From Bordetella genomosp. 5 (lineage in GTDB: Bacteria > Pseudomonadota > Gammaproteobacteria > Burkholderiales > Burkholderiaceae_B), in contig NZ_NEVN01000013.1 of assembly GCF_002261475.1 (NCBI RefSeq), positions 248,001-312,000 of the forward strand: a stretch of DNA of 64,000 bases, given 5' to 3'. Every line of letters begins with the position of its first letter. The stretch's first letter is position 1. Shown here one piece after another: positions 49,698 through 57,323 of this stretch. The notes beneath the pieces are model-generated. The model ran no database searches and was not told the DNA's origin. It saw only the letters and a program-made list of their open reading frames with translations. The translations under genes and the position numbers were made by a program.

Positions 49698-49936
49698 ACT
49701 AAGAGATATAGCATGCTTCGACCGGGCGGCGCCAATCGGGTTCCCGGGGGTGATGCGGCCCCGCGAGAAGGGGCTGGCGCGCGGGGTACGGCTCGCGTTA
49801 CCGCGGCTGGAACGGCACGGTGCCGAACATGTCCGCGCTGCAGGTTCGGGCTGCGCTCGCGGGTGCGCATTGCCGCACTCGCTGCGGCGCGAGGCGCTGC
49901 GCACGCTGCTGCGCACGCCGCTGTGCGGCCCCCAAA

Positions 49937-49968
49937 GAAGAAGGGCCCGATTGCTCGGGCCCTTCTTC
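49937..49968 (-). terminator. strong terminator of the S-layer-like gene
   Basis: GAAGAAGGGCCCGA pairs with TCGGGCCCTTCTTC, a perfect 14-bp stem with a four-base loop, 69 bases after the stop codon. On the minus strand the stem is followed by TTTGG. It is the strongest hairpin in this part of the window. Confidence 0.85.
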
Positions 49969-50036
49969 AGACTGCTACGTGCTTAGCGTCTTGCGACGCG
50001 AGAGGACATTCGCATGCCCTCTCCCTTCAAATTCGC

Positions 50037-51749
50037 TTAGACGGCGAATTCGATGGTGGTGCCGTTGGCAACCAGCTTGGTGACGTCAACGCCGGTCAGC
50101 TTGATCAGGCTGTCACCGGCGATGTCGCCAGTGTTGCCGTCAGCAACGAACGCGTATGCATCAGCGCCAAACTTGAACAGCACTTGCTCGCCCGACGCGG
50201 CGTTTTCGCTCAGAGCGGTCACGACGGCGGTCAGCGTGGAGTTGGCGGCCAGGAAGCCGGTCTGGAAGGAAACCAGGCCGTTGTCACCCACTTCGCCCAC
50301 GTTGGCGATGTCGGCCGTAGCGACGGGTGCGGTCAGTTCGATCGAATCACCAGCCGAGAAGTCGGTGATGGTGTCAACACCGGCGATCTCGCCGCTGGCG
50401 TTCAGCGAAACCAGCGAGTTGGCGGTCGTGAACTGGAACACGTCGTTGCCAGCGCCACCGGTCAGGATGTCCTGACCCAGCGAAGCCACCAGCGTGTCGT
50501 CACCAGCGCCACCGTTCAGCGTGGCGGTGTGGCCAGCAGCGGTGCTCGTGGACAGCAGGTCCTTGCCAGCGCCGCCGTTGATGGTGACGTTGACGTTAGC
50601 CAGCGAGGCGCCAGCGGTCAGCGTTTGGCCACCCAGGTAGTCCGAACCGTCGATGGTGACGGTGGCCAGCTCGGCCGAGCCGAAGCTTTCCACGGTCAGC
50701 GAGTTGGTCGAAGCAGCGTTGCCGCCGGTGATGTTCACCGTCAGCGACGAGCCTTCCACGCCATTGGCGTTCAGCTGAGCGATTTGACCAGCCGAGACGA
50801 AGTTGCCGTCCGAGTCAACGGTGGCAGCCAGGTCCAGATCAACGGTTTCCACGCCCGACACGGCAACGCCGCCCGACACGTTGGCGTCAGCAGCCAGGTT
50901 CAGCGACAGGTTGTCCGACGAACCGGTCACGCCGGTGAAGGCGAATTCAACGCCGGTCGTGAGAGCACCGATGGTGATGTCCGAAACCAGCGCGCCAGCG
51001 TACGAAGCGCCCGAGGCGTTCGTGAACGACAGGGTTTCAACGCCCGTGCCGGTGACGGTCACGTCGGCGGCGCTGTTGATGGCGACGTTTTCGACCGAGA
51101 TCAGACGGACGGCGGTAGCGCCGGCGCCGGTGATGACCAGGGTGTCATCGCCAGCAACGCCATTGACCGTAGCGGTGGCAACGGTGCCGGCGTCCAGGGT
51201 GAACGTGTCGTCGAACTGGGTGCCCACAGCCACGGTGCCAGCGGTCACGGCGATCGGAGCAGCTTGCGATTGGCCAACCAGGTTGGCGAAGTCGCCGGTC
51301 TGGCCGGTGGTGCGCGATTCGTACAGACCGTAGGCCAGGTAGTGGCCCAGCAGGTCAGCGGTTTGCTCGGCGGTCAGGTCCGACGCGTCTTCGATACCGA
51401 AGGCGGTGCGCAGGTCTTCGTTGGCAGCGGCGTAGGCCGAAGCGTCGAATTCCGACGGATCCAGATCAGCGTCGTCGCTGAAGGCACGACCTTCGAAGAT
51501 GCCGTACTGAGCATAGTGATCCAGCGCTTGACCCAGGGTCAGGCCAGCGGCGATCAGATCAGGGTTGCTTTGCAGGTAGAACGAAGCGTCGAACCAGGCG
51601 TTCGGCAGACGGGGAGCGCCGGCCTTCGATTCTTCGAAAGCACCGTACTTGGTGTAGTGGGCTTCGGCGGTTTCCACGGTGATGCCGGCCAGAACCAGAT
51701 CCGGGTTGTTCTGCAGGTAGTACTGCGCGTTGAAGTACGGATTAGCCAT
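50037..51749 (-). CDS. RTX S-layer-like protein, type I secretion substrate
   Basis: A 570-residue protein with no signal peptide, no cysteine and no methionine after the first. Residues 6-146 hold three copies of a unit with the pattern F-Y-NPDL-AG-HY-YG-E (6-39, 53-88 and a longer one at 101-146). The middle part is Ala/Thr/Val/Gly-rich and looks like parallel beta structure. Residues 391-439 contain RTX nonapeptides (GGAGKDLLS, GGAGDDTLV, GGAGNDVFQ) that bind calcium, and the end (VDTITDFSAGDSIEL, then IEFAV) fits a C-terminal secretion signal. The composition matches S-layer subunits such as Caulobacter RsaA. The start has AAGGA 11 bases before it. Confidence 0.82.
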   Translation of the reverse strand: MANPYFNAQYYLQNNPDLVLAGITVETAEAHYTKYGAFEESKAGAPRLPNAWFDASFYLQSNPDLIAAGLTLGQALDHYAQYGIFEGRAFSDDADLDPSEFDASAYAAANEDLRTAFGIEDASDLTAEQTADLLGHYLAYGLYESRTTGQTGDFANLVGQSQAAPIAVTAGTVAVGTQFDDTFTLDAGTVATATVNGVAGDDTLVITGAGATAVRLISVENVAINSAADVTVTGTGVETLSFTNASGASYAGALVSDITIGALTTGVEFAFTGVTGSSDNLSLNLAADANVSGGVAVSGVETVDLDLAATVDSDGNFVSAGQIAQLNANGVEGSSLTVNITGGNAASTNSLTVESFGSAELATVTIDGSDYLGGQTLTAGASLANVNVTINGGAGKDLLSTSTAAGHTATLNGGAGDDTLVASLGQDILTGGAGNDVFQFTTANSLVSLNASGEIAGVDTITDFSAGDSIELTAPVATADIANVGEVGDNGLVSFQTGFLAANSTLTAVVTALSENAASGEQVLFKFGADAYAFVADGNTGDIAGDSLIKLTGVDVTKLVANGTTIEFAV

Positions 51750-52239
51750 TTTGTTGGTCGTCCTTTGTGTTGCGGGTTACACCCATCGATGGATGTTACC
51801 TGAGCTGTGGAAGGGACTTTGAAGATACCTTTACCCTAGCATCCAGTAACATCGCGGAAGTTTAAAGCAACATTTCGAGAGAGTCCATGACAATGCTGCG
51901 AGTTAGCAGCGCATTTCATGCTCCGAAGCTACTATTCACGCAAATTGCGCTTCCCGCTCAAATCAATTGTTAGTGAATATGTGGGGTCAGGAGCGGTCCC
52001 GGGATTGCCGGTGACTTCTCGCCACGATCGCCACATGTCATACAAGTAGACCGGGAATGACACCAAATTTGCGACGGTTGTCGTCGATTGTCGTCAGATT
52101 GGCGTGGACCCTCCCTCTTTAAGAATGTCTTTAACGATCACGTTCCGTCCTGCGAAAGTACGCGCCCCGTGGAGCGCCCTCTCGGGCGTTTCGCCTAGGC
52201 CTGGACCAGCCCGGATGGTGTCGTTTGCACACCACTTTT
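51750..52239. other. 490-base divergent region before the S-layer-like gene
   Basis: A gene-free region more A/T-rich than its neighbours between the S-layer-like gene (minus) and the acyltransferase gene (plus). It probably holds a strong promoter and long leader for the former and a promoter for the latter, but I cannot fix -35/-10 boxes. A hairpin at 51775-51800 is described separately. Confidence 0.5.
51775..51800 (-). promoter_or_regulatory. leader hairpin before the S-layer-like gene
   Basis: GGTTACACCCAT and ATGGATGTTACC around CG can pair with one mismatch and one wobble in the minus-strand RNA, giving an almost full 12-bp stem 25 bases before the start codon. It may stabilise the message or affect its translation. 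Confidence 0.4.
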
Positions 52240-54192
52240 ATGACTAGACCTACCGGCTACCGGCCCGACATCGACGGGCTACGCGCCTTTGCCGTGACTG
52301 TTGTCGTCCTCTACCACGCCGCCCCCGATTGGCTCCGGGGCGGCTTCGCGGGCGTCGACGCCTTTTTTGTGATCTCGGGCTTTCTGATCACGCGCATCCT
52401 GTTGTCGGAGTCCGCGGTCGCGGGCGAAAGGCGCGGTGCGCTCAGCACGTTCTATGCCCGACGCATCCGCCGCCTGTTCCCGGCCCTGGTCGTGGTGAGC
52501 GCGGCCAGCCTGGCGCTGGGCGCGCTGTTTTTGCTGCCGGCCGACTACGCCCAGCTGGGCCGGCACACCGCCGCGGGCGCGGCCTTCGTCGCCAACCTGG
52601 TGCTCTGGCAGGACGTGAACTACTTCGCGGGCGTGGCCGAGGCCAAGCCGCTGCTGCATCTGTGGTCGCTGGGGATCGAGGAACAGTTTTACCTGTTGTG
52701 GCCGTTTTTACTCTGGCTGCCCCCGCGCCGCCGCGGCGTCCTGCTGTGGGTGCTGGGCGGGGTGACGCTGGCCAGCCTGATCGCCTCCGGCTGGCTCAGC
52801 GTGAAGGATCCGACGGCCGGGTTCTACGCCCCGTGGTCCCGCTTCTGGGAGCTGGGCGCCGGCGGCCTGCTGGCCGTCTGGAGCCTGGGCCGCGACGGCC
52901 AGACCCCGGGCCCGTCCCGGCGGGCCGACCTGCTGTCGTGGATCGGGGTCGTCCTGCTGGCCGTGACGCTGATCGTCGCCCGGCCCGACCGGCTCTTTCC
53001 CATGCCGGCGGCGCTGCTGCCGGTGGCCGGTGCCCTGCTGCTGATCGCGGCCGGACCCCGCGCCTGGGTCAACCGCCGGCTGCTGTCGCGTCCGGCCGTG
53101 GTCTGGCTGGGCCGGATCAGCTACCCGCTCTATTTGTGGCACTGGCCCATGCTGTCGTTTTTGCGGGTGCGCTATACCGACCTGGCCGGACCGGCGCTGG
53201 CGCTGGCCACGGCCGGCGCGATCGCGGCGAGCGTGCTGCTTGCCTGGCTCACCTATCGTTATATCGAGCAGCCCATCCGGCACGCCCGCAATCCCAGGCG
53301 CCGCACCACGGGCCTGCTCGCGGCGGCGATGGTGGCGACGGCGGGCGCGGGCGTCTGGATCTGGAGTCAGCAGGGGCTGGCGCAGCGCCTGCCTGACAGC
53401 GTCCGGACCCTGGCCAGCGCGCCGCTGCTGACCCCGGCCTGGCACGCGGGCCTGCGCGACGGGATTTGTCACAACATGATCTACCGCGGCAACCTGGGCG
53501 ACCCCGCCACCTGTTTCCCGGCCGGCCACCCGAGCGCCCTGCTGTGGGGCGACTCCCATGCGGCCGCGCTCTTTGCCGGCATGGCCACCCTGCCGGGCTG
53601 GTCGATGCAGCAGGCCACGACCGACGCCACCGCGCCGCTGTTCGGCACCGACCTGCGCAACAATCTCCAGCGTCCGCTGGACAACATCAACACGCGCATC
53701 CTGCAGCAGGTATCGGCGCAGCCGCCCGACCTGATTCTGCTGCACGCGTTCTGGGAAGGCTACAAGCTCTCGCCCGAGGCGCTGCAACGGGCCCTGGTCG
53801 ACACGGTGGAGCGGATCCGCCGCGCCGCCCCCGGATCCCGGGTGGTCGTGCTCGGGCCGGTGCCGGTCTGGCGCTCGTCTTTGCAACAAAACCTGCTGAA
53901 CTACGCCCGCGGCTACGACGGCGCGCTCGCCCCGGCGCAAATGGCCTACGGCCAGCTGCGCTCCAGCCGCGCGCTGGATCAAACGCTGCAACAGGGCCTG
54001 GCCCAGGCCGGCGTGGACTACATCTCGCTGTATCCGCTGCTGTGCCAGGACCGGGCCTGCCTGGCGCGCCGGGACGCCACCCCGGAAGGGCTGGCCTACG
54101 TCGATGGCGGCCACCTGTCGCTGAGCGGCGCGACCACCCTCGCGCAACGCCTGTTGCCTCTGTTACAGCGTGACGGTGTGCCCGGGAAATGA
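52240..54192 (+). CDS. OafA/YrhL-type acyltransferase with SGNH domain
   Basis: A 650-residue membrane acyltransferase. Residues 1-370 are the acyltransferase 3 domain with about ten helices, beginning YRPDIDGLRAFAVTVVVLYHAAP with the catalytic His, and GVDAFFVISGFLIT. Residues 430-645 are a periplasmic SGNH hydrolase-like domain with catalytic Ser in LLWGDSHAAALF and the Asp-His in DGGHLSLSGA. Such fused proteins O-acetylate surface polysaccharides. I chose the ATG at 52240. It is the first gene of the plus-strand polysaccharide run, so it probably modifies the polymer made here. Confidence 0.92.
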   Translation: MTRPTGYRPDIDGLRAFAVTVVVLYHAAPDWLRGGFAGVDAFFVISGFLITRILLSESAVAGERRGALSTFYARRIRRLFPALVVVSAASLALGALFLLPADYAQLGRHTAAGAAFVANLVLWQDVNYFAGVAEAKPLLHLWSLGIEEQFYLLWPFLLWLPPRRRGVLLWVLGGVTLASLIASGWLSVKDPTAGFYAPWSRFWELGAGGLLAVWSLGRDGQTPGPSRRADLLSWIGVVLLAVTLIVARPDRLFPMPAALLPVAGALLLIAAGPRAWVNRRLLSRPAVVWLGRISYPLYLWHWPMLSFLRVRYTDLAGPALALATAGAIAASVLLAWLTYRYIEQPIRHARNPRRRTTGLLAAAMVATAGAGVWIWSQQGLAQRLPDSVRTLASAPLLTPAWHAGLRDGICHNMIYRGNLGDPATCFPAGHPSALLWGDSHAAALFAGMATLPGWSMQQATTDATAPLFGTDLRNNLQRPLDNINTRILQQVSAQPPDLILLHAFWEGYKLSPEALQRALVDTVERIRRAAPGSRVVVLGPVPVWRSSLQQNLLNYARGYDGALAPAQMAYGQLRSSRALDQTLQQGLAQAGVDYISLYPLLCQDRACLARRDATPEGLAYVDGGHLSLSGATTLAQRLLPLLQRDGVPGK

Positions 54193-54250
54193 CGGTCACA
54201 CGCGGCACTACAATAGCGCCTTTCCCGATCGCTTGACCCGACGCACATCT

Positions 54251-55066
54251 ATGACGCCAGCCCCCGCAACGCCAGCCAGCCGCTTCACGCTCTGGCAGCA
54301 TCGCCGTCTGCTTATGACCCTGACCTGGCGCGATGTGCTGGGACGCTACCGAGGCTCCGCGGGCGGATTGGTCTGGTCTTTGGTCACGCCGATTCTGATG
54401 CTGTCGGTCTATACCGTGGTGTTCAGCGGCATCTTCCGGGCGCGCTGGTCGCAGGACACGCAAAGCCCCATCGACTACGCCCTGCAGCTGTTCGTCGGGC
54501 TGATCATTCACGGCCTGGCCGCCGAGTGCCTCAACCGCTCGCCCGGCCAGATCGTCGGCAACGTCAGCTACGTGAAGCGCGTGGTGTTCCCGCTCGAGAC
54601 CCTGCCCGCGGTGGGTCTGCTGTCGGCGCTGTTTCATTTCCTGATCAGCCTGACCGTGCTGCTCGCCTTTTATGCCATCGTGCACCACTCGCTGCACCTC
54701 ACCGTGCTGTGGCTGCCGGTGATTCTGCTGCCGTACTTCGTGCTGCTCGCCGGCGTGGCGTGGGCATTGGCCGGCCTGGGCGTCTATCTGCGCGACGTCA
54801 GCCAGATCACCGGGCTGTTCACCACGATCCTGATGTTTCTCTCGCCGGTGTTCTATCCGGCGTCCGCGCTGCCGGACAGCTTCCAGACCATCTTCGCCTT
54901 CAACCCGCTCACGCTGATCATCGAACAATCGCGCCAGGTCGTGCTGCACGGCGGCCGGCCCGACTTCGCGGCGCTGGGGGTGTACAGCCTCGTGGCGTGC
55001 GTGGTGGCGGTCGTCGGCTACCGTGCTTTCCGAGTGATGAAAAAAGGATTCGCTGATGTGCTCTGA
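54251..55066 (+). CDS. wzm: polysaccharide ABC transporter permease
   Basis: A 271-residue permease of the ABC-2 polyol/LPS export type, six helices. Landmarks: LTWRDVLGRYRGSAGGLVWSLVTPILMLSVYTVVFS near the N-terminus, the conserved VKRVVFPLETLP, LRDVSQI and FLSPVFYPASALPDSFQTIFAFNPLTLIIE. It would form the membrane channel that moves a lipid-linked polysaccharide to the periplasm with the ATPase encoded next. The two genes overlap by 11 bases. Confidence 0.92.
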   Translation: MTPAPATPASRFTLWQHRRLLMTLTWRDVLGRYRGSAGGLVWSLVTPILMLSVYTVVFSGIFRARWSQDTQSPIDYALQLFVGLIIHGLAAECLNRSPGQIVGNVSYVKRVVFPLETLPAVGLLSALFHFLISLTVLLAFYAIVHHSLHLTVLWLPVILLPYFVLLAGVAWALAGLGVYLRDVSQITGLFTTILMFLSPVFYPASALPDSFQTIFAFNPLTLIIEQSRQVVLHGGRPDFAALGVYSLVACVVAVVGYRAFRVMKKGFADVL

Positions 55067-56384
55067 CATCGCCATCTCCGTGGCCGACGTCAGCAAGACG
55101 TTCCGCCTGTACCGCCGTCCGCAGGATCGCCTGCTGCAGCGCCTGTTCCCGAAGAAGAAAATGTTCCGGGAGTTTCACGCGCTGTCGGGCGTGAGTTTCG
55201 ACGTCAAGCGCGGCGAAACCGTCGGCATCATCGGCCGCAACGGCTCCGGCAAATCCACGCTGCTGCAATTGATCTGCGGCACCCTGACCCCCACGCTGGG
55301 CCAAATCAGCGTGCATGGCCGCGTCGCCGCCCTGCTCGAGCTGGGCGCGGGCTTCAATCCGGAATTCACCGGGCGCGAAAACGTCTACCTGAACGCCGCG
55401 ATCCTGGGCCTGAGCCGGCAGCAGATCGACGCCCGGCTGCAGGACATCTTCGACTTCGCCGAGATCGGCGATTTCGTCGACCAACCGGTCAAGACCTATT
55501 CCTCGGGCATGTACGTGCGGCTGGCCTTTGCCGTCATCGCGCACGTCGATGCCGACATCCTGATCATCGACGAAGCCCTGGCCGTGGGCGACGCGCTGTT
55601 CACGCAAAAGTGCATGCGCTTCCTGCGCCGCTTCCGCGAGACCGGCACCGTGCTGTTCGTGAGCCACGACAGCGCGGCCGTCACCAACCTCTGTCAGCGC
55701 GCGATCTGGCTGCGCGAAGGCCAGGTCGTCGAACAGGGCGAGGCCAAGGCCGTGTGCGAGTCCTATCTGGCCTCGCTGTTCGAAAGCAACAACCGCAAGG
55801 TGGTGCGCGAGGCCGCGACGCCCGCGACCGAAGTCGAGTGGGTCGACCAGCGCCGCGATTTCATCAACGCCAGCAATCTGCGCAACGACCTCGAAGTGTT
55901 CCGCTTCGATCCCGCGCAAGCGAGCTTCGGCGAAGGCGGCGCGACCGTCGAAAACGTGTTCCTGTCCAACGATGCGGGCGAGCCGCTGGCGTGGGTGGTG
56001 GGCGGCGAGGCCGTCACGCTGCATCTGCGCGTGCGCGCCAATCAGTATCTCGAACGACCCATCGCCGGCTTCTATGTCAAAGACCGCCTGGGCCAGACGC
56101 TATTCGGCGACAACACGTATCTCACCTACGCCGACGATCCGCAGCCGGTCGAAAGCGGCGCGGTGTTCAACGCCCGCTTCCGCTTTCCCATGCCGCTGCT
56201 GCCGGTCGGCGATTATTCGATCGCCGTGGCGGTGGCCGACGGTACGCAGGCCGAGCATCGCCAGCACCACTGGATCCACGATGCGGTGCTGTTCCGCTCG
56301 CATCACAGCGGATTGGCCAACGGTCTGGTCGGCGTCCCGATGCTCGACATCAGCCTGGAACCCTCCGCCGATGACAAGGCCTGA
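55056..56384 (+). CDS. wzt: polysaccharide ABC transporter ATPase with carbohydrate-binding tail
   Basis: A 442-residue ATPase. Walker A is GRNGSGKST (60-68), the family motif LLELGAGFNPEFTGRENVYLNAAILGLS follows, the signature is YSSGMYVRLAFAVIAH and Walker B ILIIDEALAVGD. Residues about 280-435 form the extra C-terminal Wzt domain (VENVFLSNDAGEPLAWVVGGEAVTLHLRVRAN and LPVGDYSIAVAVADG). In E. coli O8/O9a this domain binds the modified end of the chain before export. The next gene encodes a methyltransferase, which fits a chain-ending methyl signal. Confidence 0.93.
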   Translation: MCSDIAISVADVSKTFRLYRRPQDRLLQRLFPKKKMFREFHALSGVSFDVKRGETVGIIGRNGSGKSTLLQLICGTLTPTLGQISVHGRVAALLELGAGFNPEFTGRENVYLNAAILGLSRQQIDARLQDIFDFAEIGDFVDQPVKTYSSGMYVRLAFAVIAHVDADILIIDEALAVGDALFTQKCMRFLRRFRETGTVLFVSHDSAAVTNLCQRAIWLREGQVVEQGEAKAVCESYLASLFESNNRKVVREAATPATEVEWVDQRRDFINASNLRNDLEVFRFDPAQASFGEGGATVENVFLSNDAGEPLAWVVGGEAVTLHLRVRANQYLERPIAGFYVKDRLGQTLFGDNTYLTYADDPQPVESGAVFNARFRFPMPLLPVGDYSIAVAVADGTQAEHRQHHWIHDAVLFRSHHSGLANGLVGVPMLDISLEPSADDKA

Positions 56385-56399
56385 TCACAGGACCACGCC

Positions 56400-57323
56400 A
56401 TGAGCACCGACGCGCTCCGCTATCACTACGATTTCGACCCGAGCGGCGACGGCACGGCGGCGCGCGTGTGCCGTCTGGCCGCCGCGGGACAGCGCATACT
56501 CGAGCTCGGTTGCGCGGCCGGCGCCATGTCCGCCGTGCTGAGCCGTCACTACGGCTGTGAAGTCACCGGCGTCGAGTACGACGCCGCCGCCGGCGCGCTG
56601 GCGCGCGAGCACTGCGCCGAGGTGCTGCAGGCCAACCTGGACCTGCCCGACTGGTCGGCCCCGCTGGCCGGCCGGCGCTTCGACACGGTGCTTGCCGCCG
56701 ACGTGCTCGAGCACCTGCGCGATCCGCGCCAGTGTCTGACACGCATCCTGCCGCTGCTCGAACCCGACGGCCAGCTCGTGATCTCGGTGCCCAACATCAG
56801 CCACGCCGGCGTCATCGCGAGCCTGCTGTGCGATGACTTCGCCTACCGCGACACGGGCCTGCTGGACCGCACCCATATTCACTTCTTCACCGCGCACACG
56901 CTGGGTCAGGCACTCGCCGACGCGGGCTTCGTCGTCGAGTCGTTCGATTCCGTCGACACCGGCCCGTGGCATCCCGAGTTCGCCGAATACTGGGCGCGCC
57001 TGCCTGAGGCCGTGCGCGAGTGGCTGGCGCAGAATCCCGCCGGACGTGCGTTCCAGATCCTCGTCACGGCCCGCCCCGCGCGACCGGCCGAGCCGGCCTC
57101 CGACGTGCTGAACCCGCGCCGCGAGGCGCAGCAGCACTGGCTGGCGCAGCCGCTGGCCGCACGCGACGACGCGGCCACCGCGCAGCTGCGGCAGGCCCTG
57201 GCAGACGCCGAGGCGCAGCGCGACGACGCGCTGGCCGCCCGCCGTGCCATCGAACAATCGACCTTCTGGCGCATCACCTCTCCGCTGCGCCGCCTGTTGT
57301 CTCTACTGCGCGCGCGCTCATGA
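56400..57323 (+). CDS. SAM-dependent methyltransferase, possible chain-ending enzyme
   Basis: A 307-residue protein. Residues 30-180 are a class I methyltransferase with motif I ILELGCAAGAMSAVLSRHYG, VEYDAAAGALAREHC, TVLAADVLEHL and LLEPDGQLVISVPNISH. The last 70 residues are a short helical segment (AATAQLRQALADAEAQRDDALAARRAIEQ) likely to form a coiled coil, ending in a basic amphipathic tail RITSPLRRLLSLLRARS. A methyltransferase plus coiled coil beside a carbohydrate-binding Wzt recalls the WbdD type, which caps the chain and sets its length, but the kinase domain of WbdD is missing. The stop overlaps the next start (ATGA). Confidence 0.85.
   Translation: MSTDALRYHYDFDPSGDGTAARVCRLAAAGQRILELGCAAGAMSAVLSRHYGCEVTGVEYDAAAGALAREHCAEVLQANLDLPDWSAPLAGRRFDTVLAADVLEHLRDPRQCLTRILPLLEPDGQLVISVPNISHAGVIASLLCDDFAYRDTGLLDRTHIHFFTAHTLGQALADAGFVVESFDSVDTGPWHPEFAEYWARLPEAVREWLAQNPAGRAFQILVTARPARPAEPASDVLNPRREAQQHWLAQPLAARDDAATAQLRQALADAEAQRDDALAARRAIEQSTFWRITSPLRRLLSLLRARS

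Larger units (their letters stand above)
49629..50036. other. gene-free region between sapC and the S-layer-like gene
   Basis: About 400 bases. From the right it holds the terminator of the S-layer-like gene (49937-49968), a G/C-rich stretch with repeated GCGCACGC motifs and no credible gene, and the sapC promoter area. Near sapC there is a candidate -35/-10 pair on the minus strand, TTGGCG at 49735-49730 and TATATC at 49710-49705 (19-base spacer). Confidence 0.5.

Noticed and set aside
49700-49935. A small gene between the S-layer terminator and sapC
   Set aside because: Frames here are Arg/Ser-rich and not preceded by a ribosome site; the sequence has only GCGCACGC-like internal repeats.
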